The notes under the pieces are model-generated. The model was not told the DNA's origin. It saw only the letters and a list, made by a program, of their open reading frames with translations, and made no database searches. 64,000 nt of DNA from Epithemia pelagica (lineage: Eukaryota; Bacillariophyta; Bacillariophyceae; Surirellales; Surirellaceae), in NCBI GenBank assembly GCA_946965045.2, contig OX337234.1:620001-684000 (forward strand), given 5' to 3'. Within the stretch, counting starts at the first letter, position 1. Every line of letters begins with the position of its first letter. Shown here one piece after another: positions 39,217 through 51,714 of the stretch. The position numbers and the translations under genes are program-made.

Positions 39217-41321
39217 TTAAATGACGGGCCGGGTCGGCAACAAGGTTTCATTGTAGGATGGATTGGAAATCATGGGAATATGGTTGTTGGAGTGTCGTCC
39301 ATGGGCCGTCGTCGCCGCCACAGCTCCATTGCTATCCATACCGGTTGTGGAATCGACACTGTGGGCGGGCAAAATCACGTGGGGTGGATGCACAAATTGC
39401 GGTGGATAGGGCGGCGGTGGTGGCGGCATGCGCAAGGGTGGTCGCCGTTGTCGTCCCAGGACGGGCAGCATGCCATGCGGAATGGGCACGACTTGTCCAT
39501 TGGGCAAGGTTTTGAAATACTGATACATGCGTTGGGGTGCCGCTGCGGCAGCAGCAGCCTGTTGTTTGCCTTGTTGTTCTTCCAATCGTTTGCGACGCAA
39601 ATGATTCATCCACAACATGAGAGCAAACGTTAACAGCAAACCAGAAACGGCCATACCAAGGGCCGTCATGCCATACCACGTTTTGGTCGAATGGTCGTTA
39701 TTCCAAGCCGCTGCACCCGTCGAAGCACACCCCACAATGGATTTTTGCGCATTGGCAAACACAAACCGAATATCCGGTGTATAATGCATCGAAGCATCTT
39801 CTACGGACAAGGTAGCATCGTCATTGTCGTCATCACTCCGTGGACTGGTATAGCCCGATCCAGTCGTCCCTTCCGTGTAGCTAGGGACTTGAAAATAGAT
39901 TTGCATATAATACTTGCCCGGTGTCGGACAGGTCGTTGAGGAGCCCGTCGTGGCCGAAGTGATATCCATTTCACACAGGTGGTAGTCATGATAGAGCGTG
40001 ACAAAGCGATTGAAAAAACCCGATTGCATGGTGACATAGAGAAGCTCATTGGCATAATTGATTGTATCACTCGTCTCTCGAATCGTCACTGGAATGTACG
40101 CCGCATCGAAACGAATTGAAACCAGACAATCAAACATACGTGAGCATTTCCACCAAACAATCCAGCCGGTGATGCAAACGCCAAATCCAAGAAAACAATC
40201 ACACAAACAAACACAATCACACACACATGTGAGAATTTCAACCGCACGCACACACAGAAATGTATAGATCCAGTCCAATACGAATACCATCCTCCCATTT
40301 ACACACACGTACAGGCCAAATTGACTTGCGCCTTGTCTCCGGCGGTGCAGACATTGGAATTGCGATGCGTCGAACTGCCCGGATAATAGGCACCGGGACT
40401 GTCGCAAGTTAAATAAATCGAGGTGACTTCCAATTCCACTCCAGCCAATGGATTGACCGTACTCCCTGTATTCCCACACACGGGTTGAACATTCAAAAAG
40501 GCCTTGGGGTTAATGGTACTGGTAAAAAAGGTGGAGGTCGTGGCCGATTCAAAATCGGCTTGGTCCATGCCCATATTGTTATTGTTGAGATCATTGTTGT
40601 TGTTGTTATTATTGTTTGGATCGTTGTTGTTGTTGTTGCCATCGGGATCATCATTGTTGTTGTTGTTGTCCTGGTTGTTTTCGCCGTTGTGATTGTCCTT
40701 GTTGTTGTTATTATTATTATTATTATTGTTGTTGTAATTGGTGTTGTAGCTGTTGTAATTGGTGTTGTACTTGTAATAATTTCCGCTATAGGCGAGCGTG
40801 GGCTCGAACCGGAAGAATGCCAGCATGGTCATGATCCAGCAGCCAATGGCTCTAGATCCATTGGTCGTCCTAGTTTTGGAAGTAGTTTGCGTTTGTCGTC
40901 TCGAGAAATGCTTGTCATGATAGAGGAATTGGTGTGTCAAAGGACCTGTGTCATAGCGTGGTTCTTCCAGACCAGTGTTGTTGATTGAATGGTTTTCTTC
41001 GGAGGAAACGGAAGAAGATGGTGGTAGCCACGGCAGCACGAACGAGCAAGGTGGTTCGAGAACGTTTCTTCCTTGTTGTTGTTGTTGCTGCTGTTGCCAA
41101 GGTCGTTTCTTGCCGCTTCGCAAGGGAACCAGCAAACTACAAGATGAGGAGGAGGAGGACAACTGTCGTTGTGGAGATGCCAAAGGAGAGGAACTCAATC
41201 GAGCAGCAGCAGGACGAGGATCATCCTCGGGACATTCGGATGATGATATTCGTTGCTTCCTCCACACCAGTCGTTCTTCCTCCGGCGATGGAAACGGTGG
41301 TGTTGTTCGTTTCATAGTCAT
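39217..41321 (-). CDS. Two-exon membrane protein with Asn-rich and Cys-containing lumenal part
   Basis: Exon 1 41321-40313 and exon 2 40088-39217, joined through a 224-bp intron (donor GTACGT at 40312, acceptor CATTCCAG ending 40089); the joined frame is open for 626 residues. The N-terminal Ser/Gln-rich cytosolic part leads to a helix (GCWIMTMLAFFRFEPTLAYS), then a long Asn run with YNTNYN repeats. A globular part with several Cys follows (VQPVCGNTGSTVNPL, LTCDSPGAYYPG). A second helix (MTALGMAVSGLLLTFALMLW) and a Pro-rich cytosolic tail (PPPPPPYPPQF) end the protein. The likely topology is a single-pass surface or vesicle protein with a signal anchor or cleaved signal. Family unknown. Confidence 0.72.
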
Positions 41322-42495
41322 AGTGTCGATAGAGTGGCAGGAAGCTTTATTCTTTCAAGGTTGCTGAGGTCAATTCCTTTTGTTCCACCCACCACCATGG
41401 ATTCTTGGCCAAGCCGCAAACTACCACACACACGCAACTCCTTCAATCGTTCGAGTACCCAAGATTGCAACCACTTTGTGTAGAATGGGAGAACTAAAAG
41501 AAGATGCCTGTATTTCGAATATCTCAAGATGACACAAAGACCATCAGCAACACCACATCCAGAAGAGGAAAAGCCAATCAATATTGCTGCGGCTACTGTT
41601 GTTGTTGTCGAGTCGTCAATTAAATGTGGGAGCCACAACGCACGATCGACGGCTCGTCGGGCCACATAAAAAATTCGAGACAAACACGAATCACCATAGT
41701 CACGAGCATCGGCCGGCGAAATCAACGATTGCAGCACGCGTTCGAGCACATGCCAGCACATGCCAGACCCACGGGACGTGTCCACGTCATCGTCGCGTAT
41801 TGAACTTTCAAGCTCGTCCGGCTTGCAATGGTATCCACCAAATATTCATTTTCAACAGCCCATCCCGGCAGGCTGTATTGGAACGGAGGAGGCCAATTCA
41901 AATCTTACAAAGGCTCTATCGACAAGTCCTGCCTCAACGGCAAATCGTTAACCGCCGGCAAACGATTGGCATGTATCGCGCGAGGCGAACAATCTCCCGA
42001 GGGAGTGCTCATCTTGCTCTCGCAATTCGCAATGATCCACAACTCGGATCTCGGATCTGTAAACGACCTCAGTCTCTACAAATCACTGTAAACGACCTCA
42101 GTCTCTACAAATTGCTAATCCCTAAACAGACTTCCATCATTCTAAGAATTCGAATGGTATTCCTGTTTACATGGTGCCATGATGACGAGGCTAACGCCCC
42201 TCATAGAGTCCAGTCATTGACGAGATCTTGGACGGTCCGTGTCTCGAGAATGTGCATGCTCAAGTCCCACAACAGCTATACTCTAGGATTGCAGAAGACA
42301 AGCATCTTTGGACTCATCCAAACCACAGTCGCATCCTTTCTGGAATCAAGCACCAAATGCATGGTATGGCCTCTCGCGTTGTCTCGTTCTAGAGACACTT
42401 ACCGTGTCTCTTTCCCTGTGTGTGTGCGTGTACATGTCGCAAACACACAAACACCCATGCACAACACTACTCGTCCATTTCTATTCATCCTCATT
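41322..42495. other. Intergenic stretch with a short tandem duplication
   Basis: Contains a 25-base duplication (GTAAACGACCTCAGTCTC, continued by TACAAAT) at 42059-42083 and 42088-42112. A 318-codon plus ORF (41584-42540) and a 155-codon minus ORF (41318-41785) cover part of it. Neither has a motif, and the first ends in the antisense of the next gene. I do not call them genes. Confidence 0.4.
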
Positions 42496-45400
42496 TTAGT
42501 CTGCTTCATGATTGGATTCTTCCACGACACCCAAATTTGAGTGTGGATTCCGTCGCAAAAAACGGAGTCCTCGACGAGGGGAACCAAGATCGGGAGCACT
42601 CTTGCTTTTGCGAAATCGTCGTGGTCGCCAACCTCCTCCGTGAGAATGAGCATGAGAAGACGAGGAGGCATTTCTACTGGTGGTACGAGGAGGCGATTGG
42701 AGAGAGGGCGATGCCGACTCGCCTCGAGACGACGGTCGTTGCGATGGTGCTGCTGCTTGGTTGGTCGGAGGGCTACGTGCCGTGGCCGTGTCGGCTGCTA
42801 CCCGAATGGTAGGTTCCACTTCCTGTGCTTGTGTGGGTGGTGGTGGTCGTGCCTTGGAAGAATCCCGTCGGGCCCATCGCGCCGAGGCATTGAACAAGAA
42901 CAAAAAGGTCAAGAGAGGAACGGCCGAATAGGAGAAAAAGAGTCGACCTGTTTCAAAGGCATCGCGTTGCCAGGAATCCCAGGCCGTTTCCACATTCAAG
43001 AGTTGACCGCCCGTCCAATCCACCAGAGAAGCCGCCACTTCCAATTGGGCAAACCCAAAATGGACCAGAGGCAAGACCAGGCCGCGATAAAAGATCCAAA
43101 ACATCCATTGCAAGACATGAAAGCCATCCTTGGCGGCTTCCTTGGCCATTTCCGCAATGGGCATGTCGAAACTAGTGCTTTCCAGAGCTTCTGTGGCATT
43201 GGTGAAGGTGGAATGAATCCATTCCGTCACGTTGCCATTCGTCAACACGGACGGATCCAAACTGGAACCCTTTCCACCCAATACCATGCCGACAATCCAA
43301 TCATTCCAGGCCATCACAAAGACTTGCGGATGATAAATGAGCCACAAGACGGAACTCAGCGCCACTTGGGCCAAGGCCTTGCAGATGGCCAGGGCATAAA
43401 TGCCAAAGGACATGGCCGCCACCACCAAACGAACATTGTCACTGTAATATTTCTTGACTTGTCGACCGGCCTTGGATCCCACATCCAAGGCATTAAAGGC
43501 ATATACCAAGGCAATGTCACACGCAAAGAAATGCAAAATGGCACAAGAACACATGTAACACAGCAAGCCCACGCCATTCTTCAACACGCTGACAGTAACC
43601 TGCCACGAGAGGGATATTCCCGCAAACAATGCATCTAGGATCATAGTCGCCAACGAGACTTTGTCTTCTTCCAGTTCCGGTTCAGGCTCGGAATCCAAAG
43701 CAGTTTCTAGTGCTTCGTCGTTGTCGCCCTTCTCTTCGTCGAATACCTCGACCATGGCTGTATCCTCGACTGGTTCCGACGACAGTGGTTGTGTTGTAAC
43801 GTTCGTTCTCTGTCGTGTCCACGGCAAGACATTACCATACTGCCGACGGTACTCTGACGAAGACAGGAACAATTCAAAGAGTTCGGGGTTCAAGAGGATG
43901 AATAACAAGGTCAACACCAGAGACATAACCCAAAATCGCTTGCGTTTTCCATGCGCCTGTAAGCGATCGGTAATGCGTTCCGACACGGACTTTCGTTTCA
44001 CCCTGTTTGTCCTCAGGCGCTGACTTCCTCGGAGCGTATCCAACACACTGTGCATGGATATGGATTGATCGTCGTCCTCGGACGGTGGCGAGTTGAGCTG
44101 GTCTGCATCAGCCACGACGGCGGTTGCTTGCTCGTGTTCCTCCATGGCTCCTCCTCCCAATCGTTGTGCTTTGGCCTCTCGCAGTTCTACTAGTCGGTCT
44201 CGTTGTGTGGGTGATCGTGGTTTGGGAACCAACCGTTCTGCCGCCATGTTTCGAATGGCCCGAATTTCTTCTTGTTTCTTGGCGGCCTTTCGTTCTTCCC
44301 GTTTGTGGATATAGGTTCGGACCGGTTTGTCGTACCAAGACCGTCCCGACACACTGGAAATGTCCGAGACAGCGGATTGCGATCGATTGTCCTCGTCCGA
44401 ATGGTTGGTTGTACGCCGATTCCGGTCACTGGCCACGACATGAATCAAGGGTTCATTGGAATGCAAACTGTCATCCCAGTCCTGGTCGTGCGTCGCATTG
44501 TAATCGGTTGGAAATTCCACTCCTTCCGAGACCGTGCGCGTCCGCGTGCGTGAGGCACTCGTCGATGCAGTTGTTAGGGGAGTGCCTCCACCACCACCAT
44601 GAAAGGTGGCACTGCGTGCCATGGGATGTGCGGATGCAAGTGATTGAGGTTGTTGTGTCGAGGGCGAGGGAGCAGACCGTGCCATGACGGCGGCGGCAGC
44701 CGAATGATGCGTGTCCTTGATCCAATCGTCCTCTGCCACCTCAAAGGCCGTCACGGGTGGCATGGTCCATCCGCGCATTTCGCAAATGGCTTGAAATTTT
44801 GCCATGAGCCAGGCTTGATAAAAGTCGGCTTCTTGTCGCATTTTCTTGGCATGCTCATTGTTTTTGGGATGTTTCACCACTTTCTTGGCGGCCGATTGCA
44901 ATTTGGCCAACAAGACACCGGCCATGTGTTTCATGACAAATTCCAGCAGCGATTGAGGCAAGAAACGAATATTGGGATCAATGTTGGCGACAATTTTGGT
45001 CGTGGCCGAAGTGGGCGAAGTGACATGAATAATGGCATCAAAAGTTCGAATTGTCATGCGATCCGCTCCTCGTCGTGTCGGTTTGGGAGGGATGGGTAAG
45101 GTGTCAATAATGGGATCATCCGACAGGTACGTGTCAGCGGGTGGTGGCGCCTCGTCGGGAATATCGTGAAGACCTTGCCCAGCCAACAAGACACTGCCAT
45201 CTTCCATAAAATTATCGCATCCAATGGCTCGAAAACATCCATCGCGGGCCAATCCAAAGGCACTGAGACCAATCAAAAACCATCCGACGGTATCCAACTT
45301 GTCCAAATCTGCCACGGTAAAACTCGAGGAACAAAACGGGGACCATTTGTAGTACAAATCCACCTCGCGCAAGATACACAATTGTTCAAAAAGGGGCACA

Positions 45401-46244
45401 TCTGAAACTTCTCCTTGTAATTTTAGACTCAATGAACCATCTTCTTCTCTCCGATAAAAAGTTTCAATGCCAAACATGGTCGAAGCCAAGGTCCATTCTT
45501 CTTGCTCTTGCAAATTCTTTTGGGCTTTGCGAAACAGTCGACACCGATTCTACGTGGAATAAGAAAATAGCCCGATCGACAATACCGACAAACAAATGCA
45601 ACGATCGAATCAGCATAGAGACCAAAGAACTATCATGGAGCCATGCATACGCAAAAGTGCCATCCATGTCATGTAAATTCACCATGTGGCAAAGAGTACA
45701 ATAACAACAATAACACTCTTTCCAACTCACAAACATCACATACCTCGAGTTTTTCAAATCGTGCTTGATTGGCCTCCAACAAGGCCTGGACTTGGGCCAG
45801 TTCGTTCGCAACGGCGTCGTCTTTTTGCTCCACTGCACTTTCCTCGGCCGATCCCTTGCGTCGCAACTTTTGGGATCGACTCGACGATCTGGTGCTGTCC
45901 TTGGTGTTGGACAAGGAAGACGAAGCCGACGACAAAAAGGATCGCTTCTTGGTGGAGGAGGATGCGGCGGCCGTGTCGGATCGAGAAACTGATCCCTCTC
46001 GTGTCGACGACGCACTGGTTTGGTTTCCGCCATCCACTGTCAAAGACGGAGTAGCAGCAGCATTCTGGCATCGTTCTTGAACATGATGCAACAAGTCTTG
46101 GGCCGTCAAATGACGTTCGTCTTCTATCAAATCCAAGACGCGTTGGGCATCGCGCCACAAGGAATCACTGGGTTGACCATCGTCGCCGGTCGTTAACGGA
46201 GGACGAATCGTATAGGGTGTGACACCAGCTGGAAAGACGGGCAT
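42496..46244 (-). CDS. START-like domain protein with C-terminal membrane segments (1,184 aa)
   Basis: Exon 1 46244-45744, a 194-bp intron (donor GTATGTGATG, acceptor CCACGTAG), exon 2 45549-42496; frames join without a stop. The N-terminus has a helical region (SLWRDAQRVLDLIEDERHL), a Ser-rich linker and a coiled coil (VQALLEANQARFEKLE). A START-type lipid-binding domain follows (about 180-420: WTLASTMFGIETFYRREEDG, LREVDLYYKWSPF, VTSPTSATTKIVANIDPNIR). After a charged linker come five or six membrane segments (VMSLVLTLLFILLNPELF, LCYMCSCAILHFFACDIALV, VVAAMSFGIYALAICKALAQ). START domains carry lipids; a membrane-anchored form suggests lipid exchange at a membrane contact. The ligand is unknown. 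Confidence 0.8.
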
Positions 46245-47084
46245 ACTGATGATCTAGGTCGGTAGGATACCAGCAAACGGGGTGTGGTTTGGCACCAAGA
46301 ACGTGAGAACTGCAAGAGGCAAGCCCCCTTTGTCGACTTCACGAGAATCCGTGGCTTTTGTTTGGACAGAGAGTGTGTGGTCAACCAACCGTGTCTCTCT
46401 CGAACCACAAACTGCGCGATAGAAACAAAGCAGACCCGCACACACAAGTCTTGGATTGTCTCGTGTCCAAGAGAGGGTGTAAACTCTCAAGTCCGACGCC
46501 AAATACAAAAGCGCAGCTACCTCAAGCTGACAATCTCTCAAAAAATGGCACAAAACGTAGTGGGTGGGTTACTACTCGGTTGTGTGCTTCTCGTCGTAAA
46601 TGGGCAAAAGAGACCCAGAATGGAATTGGAATGGGGTCTGCCCAAATACGGCGAACGTGTAAACAATAGAGAGAGGGCAAGGGTAACCTTACGCGAAGAT
46701 ATGAACTTCCTTGGGGTTCATGGTCGCCGCAGTCAGTCGCCGTGCGCAGTGCGTCGTCGGGCGGAGGACTTCCGCTCACTCCCCCGAGTTTAAGATACAA
46801 CTATTTGTCTAGATGAATATTGAGATTAAAATGTTGACGCTCGGTAGTTGTCCCCGGTTCGGACAAGCGGGCGTGACATGTGACATGACGCAAATGAGAC
46901 ACTTTTTGGTGAAAATCCAACAACTCAACAACACACCATCATATGTATTACCGATTACCGCACTTGTAATCCTTGGTTGGTAACGAGGAGCCTTCCGATT
47001 AGAGCACCATGCCATGAGAATTCCAAGATTTCCAAGATCAGGGCGAGCCAAACTTCTCATTCGCGGCATCATGTGTCTACACCG
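46245..47084. other. Intergenic stretch with a small signal-peptide ORF
   Basis: An 83-codon ORF starting at ATG 46545 (MAQNVVGGLLLGCVLLVVNG) could encode a secreted peptide to 46793; support is weak. No cyclase-domain exon is visible here on the plus strand, which matters for the truncated gene downstream. Confidence 0.35.
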
Positions 47085-47086
47085 CA

Positions 47087-48685
47087 GTGACTGCGGGAGT
47101 ATTGCGTGGAGAGCGTTCTCGTTTCCAATTGTTTGGTGATACCATGAACACTGCCTCTCGAATGGAGAGTACCGGTGAGGTGAATCGTGTTCAATTGTCC
47201 GAGGAGACAGCCAAGTTACTCAGTGCTGCCGGAAAGCAACATTGGATTACACCGCGCGAAAGCGGTATCGCGGCCAAGGGCAAGGGCATTTTGACCACCT
47301 ACTGGCTCACGAGCAATCAATCCGAAAGTACCCAGGACAATGGCCGCGAAAGCGCTCCCGAATGTGCTCCCATGTCGACCGCTCAGAAACAAGAAGATGA
47401 AATGCACAAGGCCAAGACGACTCGTCTGATCGGCTGGAACGTTGAAGTGTTGCTTGGATTGATTAAGCGTATTGGCAAGAAACGAGCCAGTAAACCTCAT
47501 GGTCCACAGTCCATGACGGATCGGATTGCTTACGAGTCCAAATACAACTCACTCATTTCCACCGCCATTCTCGAAGAAGTTGAGGAAGTTATTGAATTGC
47601 CTCGGGACAAACAGTCGGATGGAGAAAATCGTTCGGTTGCACAGGATCATGAGCAAATGGAAGTACCTCCAGCGGTAGTGGAAGAACTCTCCCAGTTTGT
47701 CTCTTGCATTGCTTCCATGTACAATGAGAATCCCTTCCACAACTTTGAACATGCCTCTCATGTGACCATGTCAGTGGTCAAGTTGCTTTCCCGTATTGTG
47801 GCACCATCCGAAGTGGACTATGAAAAGTCGGCCGCGGGATCCAAGACATTGCACGATCACACATATGGTATTACATCGGACCCATTTACTCGTGTCTTGT
47901 CCGCGCTCATTCACGATGTCGATCACCCCGGAGTGCCCAACGCACAACTCGTCAAGGAAGACTCGGCCTTGGCTTCCACCTACAAGGACAAGAGTGTGGC
48001 CGAACAAAACTCGGTACAGCTTTCCTGGGACCTTCTCATGAGCAGCGAGTTTGTCAACCTTCGTGGAGCCGTCTATTCCTCCGAATCGGAACTCAAACGC
48101 TTCCGTCAGTTGATTGTAAACTCTGTCATGGCCACGGATATTGTCGATAAGGAACTCAAGACTCTTCGAAATGCTCGATGGGAGAAAGCCTTTAGTATGG
48201 ATGACCAGGCGGATACCACAGCAGTCGGTCAAAACATTCAGGAAAATGTGAATCGCAAGGCCACGATTGTGATTGAGCACTTGATCCAAGCCTCGGATGT
48301 GGCCCATACCATGCAACATTGGCACATTTACCGCAAGTGGAATGAACTCTTCTTTATGGAATGCTACCAAGCCTACAAAGCGGGACGGGCTGGGGATGAC
48401 CCGTCCAAGAATTGGTACAAGGGAGAAATTGGATTCTTTGACTTTTACATTATTCCCTTGGCCAAGAAACTAAAAGAATGCGGAGTCTTTGGCGTCTCGA
48501 GTGACGAATACCTCAACTATGCCACCAAGAATCGTAAGGAATGGGAAGAACGGGGACGCGAAATCGTGGCCGAGTTATTGGAAAAGGCCATGGCGGCGGA
48601 AAGCTCGTCCTCCTCCGGTGAAGATGCCTTGCAACCTTCTTCGTCCACCCAAGAGCCAACTGTATCTACCAACGCAACCGCCTAG
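47087..48685 (+). CDS. Class III nucleotide cyclase (3' remnant) fused to class I cyclic nucleotide phosphodiesterase, 5'-truncated
   Basis: The frame begins at a CACCGCAG splice-acceptor-like site, not at an ATG. The first 40 residues (VTAGVLRGERSRFQLFGDTM, NTASRMESTG) are the C-terminal end of a class III adenylate/guanylate cyclase domain. After a linker, the PDE catalytic domain (about 185-500) keeps its metal residues: HNFEHASHV, LIHDVDHPGVPN and ASDVAHTMQHW. In diatoms such cyclase-PDE fusions usually have N-terminal membrane and sensor regions; here those and about three quarters of the cyclase are absent within the 840 bases to the next gene. Either exons are lost (pseudogene) or there is a large unrecognised intron or assembly gap. 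It would hydrolyse cAMP or cGMP if expressed. Confidence 0.85.
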   Translation: MTAGVLRGERSRFQLFGDTMNTASRMESTGEVNRVQLSEETAKLLSAAGKQHWITPRESGIAAKGKGILTTYWLTSNQSESTQDNGRESAPECAPMSTAQKQEDEMHKAKTTRLIGWNVEVLLGLIKRIGKKRASKPHGPQSMTDRIAYESKYNSLISTAILEEVEEVIELPRDKQSDGENRSVAQDHEQMEVPPAVVEELSQFVSCIASMYNENPFHNFEHASHVTMSVVKLLSRIVAPSEVDYEKSAAGSKTLHDHTYGITSDPFTRVLSALIHDVDHPGVPNAQLVKEDSALASTYKDKSVAEQNSVQLSWDLLMSSEFVNLRGAVYSSESELKRFRQLIVNSVMATDIVDKELKTLRNARWEKAFSMDDQADTTAVGQNIQENVNRKATIVIEHLIQASDVAHTMQHWHIYRKWNELFFMECYQAYKAGRAGDDPSKNWYKGEIGFFDFYIIPLAKKLKECGVFGVSSDEYLNYATKNRKEWEERGREIVAELLEKAMAAESSSSSGEDALQPSSSTQEPTVSTNATA

Positions 48686-48933
48686 AGAGATCAGCGGCGG
48701 CCTCCAAGAATGACTATATTATCTTTTGCATGAATAAAACCGTACTGCTATTGTTAGCAACTTCTTCCAATCGAAGCTTAACCATTAGGGATAGGGCTGA
48801 AAGGTCGTGAACCGGGAACCCGGGACTCACGGATCCTTTCCAGTCGCCTTTGATAGTCGACTCACCGATGCAAGATTCAAAATTCAGAAACGGCATCTGG
48901 AAGATTCACCATTAGCAAAACAGCGGGGAATCG

Positions 48934-49347
48934 GTGCAATCGAGAAAAAAGACGAGGGACAACACCATGGAGTCTGCAACCGTTGAAAGCACCGACATGC
49001 CGGATCACAACGACACACCAACGAGCAGCACTTTGCCGGAACCAGGCAGCAATACGAATGAGACTGAGAATCCGGGGGAGGATGCGGTCACTACCACCAC
49101 ACCAACAACGGATCCTTCCATGAATGCTGCTGCAGCAATCATGGCCAGCAACACACAAACGCGATCCACTTCCTCCGCCATGAAAAATGTGGTGAAGAAT
49201 CCTGATGATGATGGCAAACTGAAAACGAGCTCTGTGAAGCATTCCACTCGTCCCAACCGGAGCAGCGCGGAGGACCATACACCCGCTTCCGAAGATGCAC
49301 GATGTTGCTTGGATGTGTTCCCCTTGTGGTGCTGTACTATCCAATAG
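48934..49347 (+). CDS. Small Ser/Thr-rich hypothetical protein
   Basis: Open frame of 137 codons; the ATG at 48967 (MESATVESTDMPDHND) gives 126 residues and is the likelier start. It is low-complexity, acidic then basic, and ends with RCCLDVFPLWCCTI, a Cys-rich hydrophobic tail that could be lipid-modified. No family recognised. It sits between the PDE gene and the 3' end of the WbsX gene. Confidence 0.4.
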   Translation: MQSRKKTRDNTMESATVESTDMPDHNDTPTSSTLPEPGSNTNETENPGEDAVTTTTPTTDPSMNAAAAIMASNTQTRSTSSAMKNVVKNPDDDGKLKTSSVKHSTRPNRSSAEDHTPASEDARCCLDVFPLWCCTIQ

Positions 49348-49539
49348 AGAGGAGCGACTGGAGCAATAGGAGACCGTTGTAATGGCGAAGCAATCGTACA
49401 TGCTCCAACATGGCTTCCCATTATCTGCTGCATCATTTCCAAAAGACAATGGTTGGCTCACTTTGGTGGCAGAGTTTGGAAAACCAAAAAGGCAAGCCTT
49501 CATTCTTCTGTTAAATTTTCATTTGATTGTTCCTGTGTC

Positions 49540-51498
49540 TCATGATGGCGTGGATGGTGCTGTACAACCGTTTTGTTCTAGTTCCTTCTTGACATCTCGT
49601 ATCCGTTCCAAAAAGCCTCGTCCATAGACATCGCTCGGTTCCATGGCCATTCCTTCCGCCCATCTATTGTATGCAAACGACAATGACACGACAAGCCAGC
49701 AAACAGCATCCAGACAAGGAGAAAAAAAGACAAGTCATGGGTAAGGGGGAATTCTGCTTCGAAACGACATGGAGCAACACCTCACATCCTCTCCAGATAC
49801 TTACTCATTCCACGCATTAATCACCACCAGTTGATCGTCGCCATTGGTCAAACTAGGTTTTGTAGTAGGAGCATCGTTATTGTCCGGGGCGGCGGGTTGA
49901 CGACAACACATGGTATAATACAAGACGGCTCGCACATTTTGTTCAAACCGCTGCAAGACGTGTTCCGGTGTCCCCGCGGTATAAATGACGGAATGGTCAA
50001 ATTCGCGACGAGGTGTATTGTCAAAGGCGGTCAAGAGGCCCAAAATTTCGTGTCGATCTCCAGCCTGTTCCGGCGTCCAGGCCATGCGAGGATGATTGGT
50101 ACACCAGTCGGGTATTTCATAGGCCTGCGTGACCCATTCCAAGGGGTAGGGATACAAGAGACTTTGATTGAAGGTATCCATTTCAATCATGTTCAAGGTT
50201 TGCGTTTTAAAGTCCATGACTTGTTTCAATCGGTCCGTCAAATTGCCAGGTTGAAAGAGGTGATCGGGTGCCGCACTGCGTCCCACCAACAAATACAAGC
50301 CATCAAAGCCATCGCGTTGGGCCAGATATCGCAATCGCTGCAAAATGGGCAAGGCTCGAATATCATAATAGTACAGCAGCAAAATGGGCTGATTGTCCAT
50401 CAAAATATAATTGGGGTGATGAAAAAATTGCGACAACCACTGGTAATGTTCCTGAATTTGCTCGTGACTGGCATTAAAGTACTGCTCTTGCAAGACAATG
50501 GCCCGATTCTTGTTGGTAGGAATGGTTTGAAAGAGCGGTTTGCCCATCCACACATTGACCCACTTGGTGGCACACCAATTGAGAAAAAAGGGCACATTGG
50601 GATGTCCATCGTCCAGCATGGCCAATAGGGGGGCGGCCAAATTGGGACCGGCATGGGTGGGATCGTAAAACCAATAATGATGATAGACAAAGCCATGAAT
50701 GCCGTACTGACGCGCCAAGGATCCCTGCGCGTTTCGGACCGTCGTTTGGCGCAAATCGTAATAGCCCAATTCGGTCGGTCGAGGAATGGCATGACCCAAT
50801 CGATTGTGTGTGGGAGATTTTTGCAAGGACATCCAATCGGTGAAATTGATTCCCCAATTCTGATCATTCAAGGGATCGGGATGGTATTGCGGAAAGTAAA
50901 TCACCAAGACACGGGGCACTCGTGGTTTTGTTGTTGTTGTTGTTGTTGTTGTTGTGGTTGTGTTGTCGACTGTCCTTTGGGGTTCTAATCGATAGGTTGG
51001 AGTGTGACCCGTCGCTCGAGTCTGATCCCTGGTCCTGGGCACACCACCATTTCCTCGTTTTCGTTTGCGCATCATGTTCCGTCCTTGTTGTTGTGCTTGT
51101 GGTTGTCGTTGCTGCTGCGGCGGCTGTCGATGAGTCTGTTGTTGTAGGGATGGAAGGAGAGACCCATTTGCAGCTTGTTGTCGTTCTTGTCTCATTTTCG
51201 AGCGGGGTGGCACTGGTATCGACTGCATTCGTTGGTCTTGCATCATCATTGTTGTGGTAACCGAAGCTGTGGTGGTGGTTGCAGTCGGCAATGGCGCATG
51301 GAATACGACAAGGATCCACAAACTGGTACAGACAAACACGAGCAGGAGGCATCCAACCAATGGTTGCAAGACCAATCGTCGAGCCGCCGTGTTTCGTCCA
51401 TGTCCTCGTTGTTGTGGTTGTTGTGTCACCGAGAGTGGAGGTGTTGGCTTTTGGGGCCGCCGTGTTCGACGAGCAACATCCACCGCCATCATGGTCAA
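49540..51498 (-). CDS. WbsX-like glycosyltransferase / GH99-like domain protein, two exons
   Basis: Exon 1 51498-49805, a 141-bp intron (donor GTAAGTATC, acceptor ATACAATAG), exon 2 49663-49540; 605 residues. A type II signal anchor (LVLQPLVGCLLLVFVCTSLW) is followed by a Gln/Thr-rich stem. The catalytic-type domain follows: YFPQYHPDPLNDQNWG, TELGYYDLR, YGIHGFVYHHYWF, then INAWNE across the intron joined to WAEGMAMEPSDVYG. These are the hallmarks of the WbsX family, which makes polysaccharides in bacteria and is widespread in algae. The predicted site is the Golgi lumen; the sugar substrate is unknown. The completed NEWAEGMAMEPS motif across the splice strongly supports the two-exon model. 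Confidence 0.9.
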
Positions 51499-51714
51499 GT
51501 TGTTTTGACTTGGGTGCGAGAGGATGTGACCGTTTCAGCCTTCCGCGCGGAGCCATCGACCGACGCGCGCGGCTCGCGCATGATCGATTCACGGATGATG
51601 GAGGTGTGGGACTCATTCATCACTCTCTCTCTTGGAACGCAATTTCCTTCGCATTTCCATCCGGTACCATACCATACACTCTCGTCGTTCTTTGTCGTTC
51701 ATCATCATACCCTC

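Noticed and set aside
41584-42540. 318-codon plus-strand ORF
   Set aside because: No recognisable motif, and its end is antisense to the START-domain gene; composition looks random.
42541-43638. 365-codon plus-strand ORF
   Set aside because: Antisense of the membrane-segment part of the START-domain gene.
51175-51714. N-terminal extension of the coiled-coil gene ORF
   Set aside because: Overlaps the WbsX gene antisense and has no coding-like composition before the ATG at 51715.
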